A stretch of 36,870 nucleotides of DNA from a bacterium (GCA_021813505.1 JAKAKI010000076.1:1-36870), one strand, 5' to 3'; positions 16,945 through 26,415 are shown, numbered from the stretch's first letter. Notes: generated from the letters alone by a model not told the origin. A program made the numbers and translations.

Positions 16945-17089
16945 ATTCGTCCGTTCGCACTTCGCCGCACCGCAACGCTGTTGCCGCGCCAAATTCCGGC
17001 CTTTTTTCGTTGTGGCCGGGTGGCCCGTCGCTGATATTGTCGCGCAAGGCTGAGTGCAGAATTTCAGGCAATTCATAATGGAGGTGAAG

Positions 17090-18187
17090 ATGAAGACGAG
17101 ATGGTGGTTTGCCGCAACGCTGGTGCTGGTGGCCGTGGCGCTGGTTGCCGCCGGCTGCAGCAAGAAAGACTCCGGCACGAATGCGCGGACGCTGACGCCG
17201 GAGGAGGAGTTTGCGACATTTGAACAGTACACAGGCGGTATCGACTCCCTTGGAATCAACTCCTTGCCGTTGTTAACCAGCAGCGCCGGGATGAAATTCT
17301 GGGATGGCGTTCAGCCGTGGGACGCGTTGTCCTTGATGGATATCCTGAGCCTCGTCAACTTCGGATTGACCTCTCCCAAACTGGATGGGGTCATTCCGGC
17401 TCCTCTCGGCAAGCGCAGCGTGGAGCAGCGTATGGATCTCAATCGTGTGCTTCCCCTGATTCTGCGTTCTGCGGCGGTGCAGGAGGGAGAATTCACATAC
17501 GACCCGGCCAGCGGATACTGGAAGGCATCACTGGAATTGACAGGGGCTATTGATACTGCGATAACGAGTAAGGGCGAGACCGTTGATATCGCCGCAACCT
17601 TCAATATCAACATGCGCGACTCGGTACGATTCGACAACTCCCAGTCCGGAGTTCCCAGCCAACAACCCACCGAAGCCACAGATCGCACGCGTCATGGTTC
17701 GAAAACATCGGTCGACGTTGCTCTCACGTTAGTGATTGACTCGCTGGGTGTGACGGTGGCGAACGTGAACATTCGGGAATTGCAGCTCAACGGCGGTGGT
17801 TTGAATACGGTCACCGGTATCAATCTCCCGCAAGTTACGGTCAATGGGAACAGCACATTCGGGGTCACTATTGACATGAGCGCGACAGTTCCCGACACGA
17901 TCCCCGGTCACATGACCAATGTGTCGGCCGAGGGATCCACCGGGCTGACGACGGCGGCCCATGCGGTTGAAATGGACAATAGCACCGAACCCTGCCCGAC
18001 CGCCGGCACAGTCACTGCGGCGATGACAGTTGATCTGGCAACAAGACAAGATGGCGAGAACCGGAGCGCCGAAGGCTCATGGGATATGACCATCGATTTC
18101 ACCGGCGGTGGCAATGCGAGTGTCACCGTCGAGTCGGGGACATTTACGAAGACGGCCAGCGGCCAGGTCTGCACGCCGCCTTTGTGA
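17090..18187 (+). CDS. Lipoprotein of unknown function
   Basis: A 365-residue protein. The signal peptide ends in LVAAGC (lipid cysteine at residue 23), followed by KKDSGTNARTLTPEEEF. The body is rich in Thr, Ser and Val with alternating strands (VDVALTLVIDSLGVTVANVNIRE, GGGNASVTVESGTFT), suggesting a beta-rich periplasmic protein. No catalytic motif is visible. The preferred ATG 17090 has GGAGG 5 bases upstream; in-frame starts at 17054 and 17078 are weaker. A strong terminator follows. Two cysteines late in the sequence (PCPT and QVCT) could pair. It may belong with the beta-barrel gene 145 bp upstream. Confidence 0.7.
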   Translation: MKTRWWFAATLVLVAVALVAAGCSKKDSGTNARTLTPEEEFATFEQYTGGIDSLGINSLPLLTSSAGMKFWDGVQPWDALSLMDILSLVNFGLTSPKLDGVIPAPLGKRSVEQRMDLNRVLPLILRSAAVQEGEFTYDPASGYWKASLELTGAIDTAITSKGETVDIAATFNINMRDSVRFDNSQSGVPSQQPTEATDRTRHGSKTSVDVALTLVIDSLGVTVANVNIRELQLNGGGLNTVTGINLPQVTVNGNSTFGVTIDMSATVPDTIPGHMTNVSAEGSTGLTTAAHAVEMDNSTEPCPTAGTVTAAMTVDLATRQDGENRSAEGSWDMTIDFTGGGNASVTVESGTFTKTASGQVCTPPL

Positions 18188-18214
18188 TTCTCAAGTTGAA
18201 CTGAATTCGCTTGA

Positions 18215-18254
18215 AACAACCCCGCTCTGACTCAGACACGGGGTTGTTCTTTTT
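18215..18254 (+). terminator. Rho-independent terminator after the lipoprotein gene
   Basis: A 10-bp stem AACAACCCCG / CGGGGTTGTT with a 14-nt loop is followed by CTTTTT. It overlaps the 3' end of the convergent RND remnant (stop at 18232). Confidence 0.8.
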
Positions 18255-19543
18255 CGGGCACCGGCGTCTCGAGCGTTTGCGCATCGGGTACCAAATCGTG
18301 CTGCTGCCGTGCCTTCTTGGAGGACAAATAGGTGTAGAGAGCCGGAATCACGTAGAGGGTCAATCCCAGGGAGAAGATCAGGCCGCCGATGATAACAATG
18401 CCCATCGGCATGCGGCTCTTGGCGGAGGCGCCGAGCGCCATCGCGATCGGCAGCGCTCCGAAGACAGTGGCGAGGCTGGTCATCAGGATCGGACGGAAAC
18501 GCTGGAGAGCGGCATCGATCACCGCATCTTTGATTGCCAGCCCCTGCTCCCGGCGCTGGTTGGCGAATTCCACAATCAGGATGCCGTTTTTGGTTACGAT
18601 ACCGACGAGCGCAATGATGCCAATCTGGCTGAAGATGTTGAATGTCTGCCCGAACATCCAAAGCGAGATGATCGCCCCGGCCAGCGCCAGCGGCACGGTG
18701 AACATGATCGTCAGCGGATCGCGGAAGCTCTCGAATTGGGCGGATAAAATGAGATACACCAGTGTGAGTGCGAGCAGGAACGCAAAAAGCAGGGTGTTGG
18801 AACTTTCTGTGTATTCCTTCGACGTCCCCGCGAGTGCGGTCGAGAATGATTCATCCAGCACGCTCTTGGCGATCTTGTCCATCTCATCGATGGCACGTCC
18901 CAGTGTATACCCTTTGGCCGCGGAGGCCGAGATCGTCGCCGCCACGTACCGGTTGTAGCGATACAGTTGCGGCGGGCTGCTGCGGTAGGACATGCTCACG
19001 ACATTGTCGAGCTGGATCAATTCGTTGCGAGTGTTGCGGACATAGACCGAGCCGAGATCGACCGGCTCGTCGCGATTGGCGCGATTGGCCTGGGCAATCA
19101 CCTGGTACTGCTTGCCATTGAGATTGAGCGACTTGTCGTACTCTTCCTGGCTGATGCCTTTGATTTCAAACAGCCGCCGTTTCCGCGATTCTTCATCAGA
19201 GGCCAGCTTCTCCTCCAGTGATTTGCGCTTAAGTTGCGCCTGCAATTCGCGGTCGTTGATCTTGAGCATCAGTTCGGACTTGCTGACGCTCTGCCCCTCC
19301 TTGAAGAAAACGCCGGTGACCAGGCCGGAGATTTCGGGACGGAGTTCGACTTCCTTATTGGCCAAAAGAGTTCCGGTCGCAGATTTCTTGTTCCGAAGGG
19401 GTTGTGGGGAAACGACGACAACTTCAACGGGCGAGGCCGCACCCGCGCGCAGAAGGAGTCGATGAGCCATTGTTGCACCCGCCGGCGACACCGATCACAA
19501 GCACAATGGTCGCTCCGGTACAAATTATCCTTGAAATCGTCAT
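18232..19543 (-). pseudogene. Decayed RND efflux locus: adaptor N-terminus fused to pump C-terminus, frameshifted
   Basis: Two lesions are visible. First, the ATG at 19543 (preceded by GAGGGG) encodes a normal lipoprotein signal peptide with GVAGGC (cysteine 23), but this frame stops at 19424. The rest of the adaptor (PVEVVVVSPQPL, then EISGLVTGVFFKEGQSVSKSELML) continues in another frame, so an indel lies near 19440-19465. Second, after the adaptor's alpha hairpin (ISQEEYDKSLNL) the frame runs directly into the late periplasmic part and C-terminal membrane domain of an RND pump (LGSVYVRNTRNELIQLDNVV, then GIIALVGIVTKNGILIVEFANQ). The adaptor's second half and roughly the first 700 residues of the pump are missing. 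The junction is near 19116-19130 and is in frame. It is very probably non-functional. The indel lies in a GC-rich run and could be a sequencing error, but the fusion could not. Confidence 0.8.
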
Positions 19544-19666
19544 GATTACTGTCCCCTCATTCGCAAAAACCCAAGTTACGTCCCGAATTCGCTGCCTGGG
19601 GGAACCATCGGTGGAATTTTGTCATGAAACTCCAAGCTCAAACCCGGCGGTGGGCCGATTTGCGAT

Positions 19667-19695
19667 TTGCCAAAACGCCGGGATGATGGTATAAT
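19667..19695 (+). promoter_or_regulatory. Near-consensus sigma-70-type promoter of the heavy-metal RND operon
   Basis: TTGCCA (19667-19672) and TATAAT (19690-19695) are separated by exactly 17 bp. It lies 31 bp before the Cys-rich protein start. Confidence 0.7.
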
Positions 19696-19726
19696 AGCGT
19701 GTTGTCGCTCGTCCAGTAAAGCAGCC

Positions 19727-20035
19727 ATGACCATGAGAATCTCAGCCAAGCCCCTGTCGCATCGTGATGCTTTTGTGGCATTACTCCTTCTCGCATTGGT
19801 CGCGGGGCAGATACTCACTGGCGCACTGTGTTTGTGCGATGACTGCCACGATCCCGTCTGCACGGATTGGTCCTGCTGTCTTTGCGCCAATCCGCTGGCG
19901 TGCGATTTGGTCGTCTCTACCTGTCCGCGACCGGCCCTGACGCTGATTGGCCTGATCAATCCCTGGCAAGAGGATGGTCTGGCCCCCGATACAGCGTTTG
20001 AATTTGAACGCCCTCCCAAGCCAATTCCTGCGTAA
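19727..20035 (+). CDS. Small Cys-rich exported or membrane protein of the metal efflux locus
   Basis: A 102-residue protein with one hydrophobic segment (AFVALLLLALVAGQIL, about residues 15-30) followed by nine cysteines between residues 35 and 66 (LCLCDDC, SCCLC). It ends in a Pro-rich tail (RPPKPIPA). I do not recognise a named family. Position just after a strong promoter and upstream of a CusB/CzcB-like adaptor suggests a metal-related role, perhaps periplasmic metal binding or sensing; this is inference from context and cysteine content. ATG 19727 is chosen; another ATG follows two codons later and neither has a strong ribosome site. It could also be a degraded outer-membrane component, but I see no evidence for that. 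Confidence 0.6.
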   Translation: MTMRISAKPLSHRDAFVALLLLALVAGQILTGALCLCDDCHDPVCTDWSCCLCANPLACDLVVSTCPRPALTLIGLINPWQEDGLAPDTAFEFERPPKPIPA

Positions 20036-20173
20036 CATGTGACCGTCTCCCGACGGTCAGTCGCTCGGCAACATTAAGATACCTGCCTGTGGGAAGGCAG
20101 TTCATCGGATTTCGATGCACTGCGCAACCGGCAGATTTGTGAACTCGAATGCGGGCGTCCGCAGGAGGAAGTA

Positions 20174-21565
20174 ATGAACTCATACTGTAATTGGCCGAAC
20201 GCGTGGTTACGCTTCCACGCGAGAATCCGGCGATTTCGTTTGCCGCTCCTCGCGCTCTCTGTGGGGATTGGATTGCTTTGCCTGGCGCTGGTCTCCTGCA
20301 AGCAATCTGCCGGCAGCAAGACTGAGACTCCGGAGTCGGCCACCAATGCCGAATTGACGCATGGTGAGGCGGCGGAGCATGCCGAAGAACCGGAGGTCTC
20401 CGACTTGGATCGCCCCGTCGAAGAGTTGTTCGCCGAGGAATGCAGCCATCGCATCAAGGTGTCAGAATGCGACGAATGCCGCTATGAGATCGGAGTCGTC
20501 AAGGCTTCCGACAAGCTCTTCCAGGACGGACTGCTCCGCACGGAGACAGCCTCACGCGCACGCGTCGAAATCCCGCTTTCGCTCACAGGAGAGGTGCAAT
20601 TCGACGAACGCAAAGTTGCGCATGTGAGCTCTCAGGCCGAAGGCGTCGTGCGCGGGGTTTTCGTGATGCTGGGAGAGAAAGTCCGGAAGAACCAGCCCTT
20701 GTTCGAGATTGAAAGCATCGAAATCGGCGAGACCGAGGGTGCCTGCCTCGAGGCCAACACCGTCTTGCGCCTGGCAAAGAGTAATTTCGAACGCGAAGCA
20801 GAACTTCACCGAAGAGGGCTCCTGTCCGAACAGGAGTATCAACACTCCCAACAAGAACTCGAGACAGCGGAGATTCGCGCGGAAACCGCACTCGGGAAGC
20901 TGACACGTCTGGGCATGACATTGTCGGACGCACAATCGCTCAGCCCGGCGACGGCTCGCGGTCGCCTGGTGTTGCGCGCACCGATGGATGGCACCGTCCT
21001 GCTTCTGAATGCCGTTTCCGGCCGGGCGGCAAGATTCGAAGAGTCGCTGGCGACCATCGGGGATAATGAAACGGTGTGGGTGTGGGCAAGTTTGTACGAG
21101 CGCGATCTGGCCGCAATCGCACAGCATTCGCCGCGCAGCAACCTGTCGGCGGCCATCACCGTGAAGGCTTACCCCAACGACCACTTCCGCGGCAAGGCCG
21201 AATTCGTCAGCCTGGCAATGGAAGAGGCCACACGAACCGTCAAATTGCGCATCGACGTCGAAAATCCCGGCCGCAAGCTGCTCGCGGGAATGTTTGCGAA
21301 CGTCGAGTTATTCCTCCCCGGGAATGACGAGGCGCTCGTGCTCCCCGCCAGCGCGGTGCTGGAAGACGGGGGCCGGTCGTTCATCTTCATCCACCATCAA
21401 GGCGAGTTCTATGTGCGCCGCCCGGTTACCGTGGGCCGCTCCTGGGGCAGCCGGACGGAAGTGCTGGCGGGGCTGGCGGGTGGTGAGACGGTTGTCGCCG
21501 ATGGTGCCTTTCTACTCAAATCCGACGTCCTGCGCTCGAAAATGGGTGCGGGCTGCGCCGACTGA
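20174..21565 (+). CDS. Heavy-metal RND efflux periplasmic adaptor (CusB/CzcB family), lipoprotein
   Basis: A 463-residue adaptor. The lipobox LVSC puts the lipid cysteine at residue 42 after an unusually long, positively charged N-terminus. A CzcB-type metal-binding stretch follows with C90, H92, C99 and C102 (SECDECRYEIGVVK). Next come the lipoyl half (VSSQAEGVVRGVFVMLGEKVRKNQPLFEIES), an alpha hairpin, the second lipoyl half (RLVLRAPMDGTVLLLNAV) and barrel domains ending VVADGAFLLKSDVLRSKMG. AGGAGG lies 5 bases before the ATG. The pump gene begins 14 bp after the stop. Confidence 0.9.
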   Translation: MNSYCNWPNAWLRFHARIRRFRLPLLALSVGIGLLCLALVSCKQSAGSKTETPESATNAELTHGEAAEHAEEPEVSDLDRPVEELFAEECSHRIKVSECDECRYEIGVVKASDKLFQDGLLRTETASRARVEIPLSLTGEVQFDERKVAHVSSQAEGVVRGVFVMLGEKVRKNQPLFEIESIEIGETEGACLEANTVLRLAKSNFEREAELHRRGLLSEQEYQHSQQELETAEIRAETALGKLTRLGMTLSDAQSLSPATARGRLVLRAPMDGTVLLLNAVSGRAARFEESLATIGDNETVWVWASLYERDLAAIAQHSPRSNLSAAITVKAYPNDHFRGKAEFVSLAMEEATRTVKLRIDVENPGRKLLAGMFANVELFLPGNDEALVLPASAVLEDGGRSFIFIHHQGEFYVRRPVTVGRSWGSRTEVLAGLAGGETVVADGAFLLKSDVLRSKMGAGCAD

Positions 21566-21579
21566 CCGGGGGGCATTGG

Positions 21580-24500
21580 ATGGGATTCACTACGTTTTTG
21601 CTCAACAATAGATTTCTCGTCCTGCTGGCCACCGCCGTGCTGATCTTCGTTGGCATTCTGGCGTGGATTCGCCTGCCCATCGATGCTTTTCCAGACGTCA
21701 CCAATACACAAGTGATGATCCTCAGCAAGGCGCCGGGCCTTGCCGCAGTCGACGTTGAGCAGCGCGTGAGCTACCCGATCGAGCAGGTGATGCGGGGGCT
21801 TCCCAAGGTGACGCAGGTTCGGTCGATCTCCAAAGCCGGGCTCTCCCAGGTCGTGATCATCTTCGAGGACGGGGTGGAGACCTACTGGACACGGCAGGTC
21901 GTGTTCGAGCGCCTCGCCATGGCCAGAGAGGATCTCCCGCCCGGTGTCGAACCAGAGCTGGGACCGAACAGCACCGGGCTGGGCGAGATCTTCCAGTACA
22001 CGCTGGAAGGGGATGGGCAGGATGCCATGGAGTTGCGAACGATCCAGGACTGGATCGTCGCGCCGTTGCTCAAGCCGATCCCCGGCGTCAACGAGGTCAA
22101 CAGCTTCGGCGGGTACTTGAAGCAATATCAGATCGTGCTCGCACCCGACAAGCTGCTCAAGTACGGCCTCACCTCCGCCGAGGTTGTCGAAGCGGTTGAA
22201 CGCAGCAACGCCAACGCCGGCGGCGGGGTGATCGTGCGCGGTTGGGAGCAGGTCTATCTGCGCGGCGTGGGACTTCTCGCCGACATCCCCGATATCGAAC
22301 GGATCGTGCTCAAGTCGGCCGATGGCGCACCGGTCTATCTGCGTGACGTGGCGGACGTGGCCATCGGCGCCGAGCCGCGCCAGGGAGCGGTGACGCGTGA
22401 CGGCAAAGGCGAGGTTGTCGCGGGCATGATCATCATGCTCAAAGGTGAGAACTCCAAGGACGTAGTCACGCGAGTCAAGGAAGCCGTCGGCAAGATCCAA
22501 AACACGGTGCCCCCCGGCGTGCGCATCAACGTGTTCTATGATCGTATTTCCCTCATCGAGGCGTGCATCCAGACGGTCATGAACGCCCTGCTCGAAGGCG
22601 GGATCTTTGTCATCCTGGTCCTCTTCCTCTTTCTGGGAGAGTTGCGCACCGCACTGATCGTCGTCATCTCATTGCCGCTGACGTTCCTCGCAACATTCAT
22701 CGTGATGGGACGCGTCGATCTCTCCGCCAATCTCATGAGTCTCGGCGGACTGGCCTTCTCGGTCGGCATGGTTGTGGATGCCTCGATCGTCGTGGTTGAG
22801 AATGTCCGCCGTCACTTTGCCCACCGCCACGATCATCGGCAGAAGCGGAGCATTGTCGCAGAGGCCGTCGCGGAGGTGGCGAAACCGGTAGGCTTCTCGG
22901 TGCTCATCATTGCCATCGTCCTCGTCCCGCTCTTCACGCTCGCCGGGATTGAGGGGAAGATGTTCGCGCCGCTGGCGTGGACGATGATCATCGCGATGCT
23001 CGCCTCACTGGTGGTCGCACTCGTGATCGTGCCGGTCTTTGCGGAGGGACTGCTGAAACAGGGACCGGAGCGCGGATTCCGGTTTGTCGCACGGATTCGC
23101 CGGGGCTACACGACCTTGCTCGGCCGCGCCTTGCGGCATCCGCTGGTCACGACGGCGATCGCGGCGGGGTCCTTGATCTTTGCGGCGGTGCTGGTGCCGT
23201 TCATCGGTACCGAGTTTATGCCACCGCTTGATGAGGGATCCATTGCCGTGAACGTCGTCCGTCTGCCGAACGCGTCGCTGGAGGGCTCGGTCAAGGTCGC
23301 GGAGTTCATGGAGAAACGGTTGCTGGCATTTCCGGAAGTGCAGACTGTCGTCAGCAAGACCGGGCGGGCGGAGATATCCGAAGATCCGATGGGACCGGAG
23401 CAGACGGACTTGTTCATCATGTTGAAGCCGCGCAACGACTGGGGGAGCGGACGCAACAAAGGCGAGCTGGTCGAGGCGATTCAGGGTGAGTTGTCCCAGA
23501 TCCCCGGCCTGCGGTTTTCGTTCTCGCAACCGATCGCGCTCCGGGTCAATGAGCTCATCTCTGGCGTGAAAAGCGATCTGGCCATCAAGATCTTTGGACC
23601 CGACCTCGAACTGCTGAAGAGCTTCGCGGACCGGGCCGCCGCTTCGATGCAAAGCGTCCGCGGGGCACGCGACACCAAAGTCGAGCAGGTCTCGGGCATG
23701 AGCCAACTCGACGTGGTCATCGATCGCGAGGCGGCGGCGCGGCACGGCATCAGCATCGCCACGGTCAACGATGCCATCGAGACAGCGATCGCCGGCAAGC
23801 AAGCTACAACATTGATCGAACAGGAACGCCGCTTCGCCGTGGTGGTTCGATTCCCCGAGGCAGCACGCAGCGACATTCCCGCAATCAATGGACTGCTGAT
23901 CCCTGCGCCTGGTGGGGCACGTGTCCCGTTGGGGTCAATCGCCAAACTAGCCATGGTCGAAGCGCCCGCCCAGATCAGCCGCGAGAACGGCATGCGCCGG
24001 GTTGTGGTTGAGGCGAATGTGCGCGGCCGGGATCTCGGCGGTTTTGTTGAGGATGTGCAGGCCAAGATCGGACCGCTCGTGAAGGAGCTTCCTCCCGGCT
24101 ATTATGTCGAGTACGGCGGCCAATTCGAAAATCAGCAGCGTGCGATGCGGCAGTTGGCGATTGTCGTACCGATCGCGCTGCTCCTCATCATGGTTTTGTT
24201 GTACATGGCGCTCGGCTCCATCGGCCGTTCCCTGCTGGTATTGCTCAATCTGCCGTTCGCTCTCGTGGGCGGCGTGATTGCCGTCGTGATTTTCCGCATG
24301 CCGCTCTCGGTGTCGGCAGCGGTCGCGTTCATTGTGCTGCTGGGTATCGCTGTGCAAAACGGCGTCGTGTTGATCTCGTTCTTCCGGCAATTGCGGGAGC
24401 GGGGTGAGAGTGTTTCGGACACGGTCATGAAAGGGTGCGACGTTCGCTTTCGGCCACTGCTGATGACGGCACTCACGAGTTTTATTGGCCATCTGCCCAT

Positions 24501-24651
24501 GCTCTATGCCACCGGTTCGGGCGCCGACATCCAGAAACCGCTCGCGGTCGTCGTGATGGGAGGCCTGATCACCAGCACGCTTCTGACTCTGATCGTCCTC
24601 CCGGTGCTGTATGGTTGGATCGAGGGGCGGCGGGTCGAAGCCGAAGCGTGA
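21580..24651 (+). CDS. Heavy-metal RND efflux pump (CusA/CzcA family)
   Basis: A 1023-residue HME-RND permease, normal length for the family, with the typical start LLNNRFLVLLATAVLIFVGI and the LPIDAFPDVTNTQVMI block. In helix 4 the sequence is SVGMVVDASIVVVENV: D400 and E407 match the D and E of the CzcA motif, but the first aspartate of CzcA (six residues earlier) is Ser. This resembles CusA-like monovalent pumps more than CzcA, so copper or silver is a reasonable guess. A His-rich loop (HFAHRHDHRQ, residues 412-421) follows. No outer-membrane partner is encoded next to it. Confidence 0.92.
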   Translation: MGFTTFLLNNRFLVLLATAVLIFVGILAWIRLPIDAFPDVTNTQVMILSKAPGLAAVDVEQRVSYPIEQVMRGLPKVTQVRSISKAGLSQVVIIFEDGVETYWTRQVVFERLAMAREDLPPGVEPELGPNSTGLGEIFQYTLEGDGQDAMELRTIQDWIVAPLLKPIPGVNEVNSFGGYLKQYQIVLAPDKLLKYGLTSAEVVEAVERSNANAGGGVIVRGWEQVYLRGVGLLADIPDIERIVLKSADGAPVYLRDVADVAIGAEPRQGAVTRDGKGEVVAGMIIMLKGENSKDVVTRVKEAVGKIQNTVPPGVRINVFYDRISLIEACIQTVMNALLEGGIFVILVLFLFLGELRTALIVVISLPLTFLATFIVMGRVDLSANLMSLGGLAFSVGMVVDASIVVVENVRRHFAHRHDHRQKRSIVAEAVAEVAKPVGFSVLIIAIVLVPLFTLAGIEGKMFAPLAWTMIIAMLASLVVALVIVPVFAEGLLKQGPERGFRFVARIRRGYTTLLGRALRHPLVTTAIAAGSLIFAAVLVPFIGTEFMPPLDEGSIAVNVVRLPNASLEGSVKVAEFMEKRLLAFPEVQTVVSKTGRAEISEDPMGPEQTDLFIMLKPRNDWGSGRNKGELVEAIQGELSQIPGLRFSFSQPIALRVNELISGVKSDLAIKIFGPDLELLKSFADRAAASMQSVRGARDTKVEQVSGMSQLDVVIDREAAARHGISIATVNDAIETAIAGKQATTLIEQERRFAVVVRFPEAARSDIPAINGLLIPAPGGARVPLGSIAKLAMVEAPAQISRENGMRRVVVEANVRGRDLGGFVEDVQAKIGPLVKELPPGYYVEYGGQFENQQRAMRQLAIVVPIALLLIMVLLYMALGSIGRSLLVLLNLPFALVGGVIAVVIFRMPLSVSAAVAFIVLLGIAVQNGVVLISFFRQLRERGESVSDTVMKGCDVRFRPLLMTALTSFIGHLPMLYATGSGADIQKPLAVVVMGGLITSTLLTLIVLPVLYGWIEGRRVEAEA

Positions 24652-24673
24652 GATAGAAAGTCGTCGATTTGGA

Positions 24674-24762
24674 GGGAGGGCGAGGCTCCCGCCGAGCCAT
24701 GCTACCGCGCGCGAGTCTGTTGTGCGCGCGGAACCAAGGCTCGGCGGGAGCCTCGCCCTCCC
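24674..24762. repeat. Palindromic repeat family A, copy 2
   Basis: 25-bp arms at 24674-24698 and 24738-24762 are perfectly complementary around a 39-nt loop. The variable position is C:G here instead of T:A as in the copy at 1096. Confidence 0.9.
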
Positions 24763-24837
24763 ACCCACCTTCGAATCAGCGGGAAACCGACGCGGACATG
24801 CGCTACGATTTTCCAAGGATTCTGCGGACTTTCTCCG

Positions 24838-24843
24838 TATAAT
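24838..24843 (+). promoter_or_regulatory. Candidate -10 element of the helicase promoter
   Basis: A perfect TATAAT lies 123 bp before the helicase start. The -35 region is poor, so an activator or another sigma factor might be needed. Confidence 0.35.
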
Positions 24844-24965
24844 CTTGAACGTTTCACCGTCGGCGACTTACCGTCGGCGTCACCAGATTGACAGCACCAA
24901 GCTGAACGTGCATTCGATGATCGAATCACCTGTCGGCGGGGGTTGCCAGATAGGAAGATTTGAGC

Positions 24966-26369
24966 ATGACCAAGTTCTCTGCATTTGCATTAAACCGTGA
25001 ACTGCTACAAGCCGTAGCCGACATGGGCTTTACCACTCCCACTCCGATTCAGAAAGATGCAATCGGACCGGCGCTCGAAGGGCGGGACATTCTTGCATGC
25101 GCCATGACCGGCTCCGGCAAGACCGCGGCCTTCGTGCTGCCCATTCTCAACGGCCTGATGGGGAGGAAACGCGGCACCACGCGCGCTTTGATCCTCACAC
25201 CGACACGCGAATTGGCGGCCCAGATCGCTGAGCATCTTGCGGCCATGGCCGCGCACACGACGCTCAGAGGCGCTGCCGTTTATGGCGGCGTCGGCATGAA
25301 ACCGCAGGAGGACGCCTTTCGCCGTGGCGTCGATGTGATTGTCGCCACCCCGGGCCGTCTGCTCGATCATTTCCAGTACCCGTACGCCAAACTGGCGGGA
25401 TTGGAAATCCTCGTTCTGGATGAGGCCGACCGGATGCTGGACATGGGCTTTTTGCCCGATGTTCGCCGGGTGTTGGAGCATCTGCCTCCACCCAAACAGA
25501 CGCTGTTCTTTTCCGCGACACTGCCGCCGCCCATCGTGGAGTTGTCCCGGGAAATGCTGCGCAATCCGGTCGCGATCAACATCGATCGCAAGTCCGAGCC
25601 GGCCGTCGGGATCACTCAGGCAATCTACCCGACACGCAAAGATCTGAAGACGGCACTGCTTTTGGAATTGCTGCGGCGCGGATCGATCAAAAGCGCGCTG
25701 GTTTTTACCCGCACCAAACACCGGGCGAATCGGTTGGCACAGTTTCTCCAGAAGAAGGGCGTGGCGTGCGAACGAATCCACGGCAATCGCAGCCAGAATC
25801 AACGCACCGAAGCGCTCGATGGGTTCCGGAGCGGACGCTTCCAGGTTTTGGTGGCGACTGATATCGCCGCGCGCGGACTCGACGTCGAAGCGCTCTCGCA
25901 TGTCGTCAATTTCGATGTGCCGGAGATGGCCGACAGCTACATCCACCGGGTGGGACGGACCGCGCGTGCCGACGCGGTTGGCGATGCGTACACGTTCGTT
26001 TCGCCCGAAGAGGAAAAGGATTTTCGCGAAATCGAGAAGGCACTGGGTAAACGACTGCCACGCCTGACTCTCGACGGATTCGACTACAACGCCAAGGCGC
26101 CGGAGAAGCTCGAAATCCCGATCGGCGAGCGAATCGCCGCAATCAAGGCGCACCGCGCCCTGGCGCGCAGCAATGCCGAACGGAAAGCGGCTCTCAGTTC
26201 CCGTGGCCAATCGGAACCGTCAGGCCGCTCCCGACCCAAACCGAGACCAAGCACAAGGCCAAGGCCCAAGGCCGAATCCGCCACGTCCGCACCAAAGCCG
26301 AAGGAAACCGGCAGCGGCTTCGGACGTCGCACGCGCGCCGGTGCGAAGCCATCAAGACGGCGGCGGTAG
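24966..26369 (+). CDS. DEAD-box ATP-dependent RNA helicase (RhlE-like)
   Basis: A 467-residue protein with all core motifs in order: Q motif (GFTTPTPIQ, 21-29), Walker A GSGKT (49-53), PTRELAAQ (79-86), DEAD (152-155), SAT (183-185) and HRVGRTAR (327-334). After the helicase core comes a basic, low-complexity tail rich in Arg, Lys, Pro and Ser, which usually contacts RNA. It most resembles the RhlE subgroup, which acts in ribosome assembly and RNA decay. ATG 24966 follows AGGAAG; a TTG two codons earlier is unlikely. It is a single gene flanked by repeats. Confidence 0.93.
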   Translation: MTKFSAFALNRELLQAVADMGFTTPTPIQKDAIGPALEGRDILACAMTGSGKTAAFVLPILNGLMGRKRGTTRALILTPTRELAAQIAEHLAAMAAHTTLRGAAVYGGVGMKPQEDAFRRGVDVIVATPGRLLDHFQYPYAKLAGLEILVLDEADRMLDMGFLPDVRRVLEHLPPPKQTLFFSATLPPPIVELSREMLRNPVAINIDRKSEPAVGITQAIYPTRKDLKTALLLELLRRGSIKSALVFTRTKHRANRLAQFLQKKGVACERIHGNRSQNQRTEALDGFRSGRFQVLVATDIAARGLDVEALSHVVNFDVPEMADSYIHRVGRTARADAVGDAYTFVSPEEEKDFREIEKALGKRLPRLTLDGFDYNAKAPEKLEIPIGERIAAIKAHRALARSNAERKAALSSRGQSEPSGRSRPKPRPSTRPRPKAESATSAPKPKETGSGFGRRTRAGAKPSRRRR

Positions 26370-26415
26370 GGTGAAAAAGGCTACATCCGCGTAACGCGGA
26401 ATCGGACGGTCCACT

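Larger units (their letters stand above)
24652..24965. other. Gap with repeat A2 and helicase leader
   Basis: The first part is repeat A2. The second part (24763-24965) precedes the DEAD-box helicase and contains a perfect -10 box (TATAAT, 24838-24843) with no good -35, then about 120 bp of untranslated leader with a CCGTCGGCG direct repeat. Long leaders are common for DEAD-box helicase genes. No gene is seen. Confidence 0.5.

Noticed and set aside
17010-17038. TTGTGG with GATATT 17 bp apart before the lipoprotein gene
   Set aside because: The match to a promoter is weak at both boxes and could be chance.
21409-22500. A 363-codon minus-strand open frame
   Set aside because: It is opposite the heavy-metal adaptor and pump genes and has shadow composition.
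25005-26210. A 401-codon minus-strand open frame
   Set aside because: It lies entirely opposite the DEAD-box helicase and has no recognisable domain.
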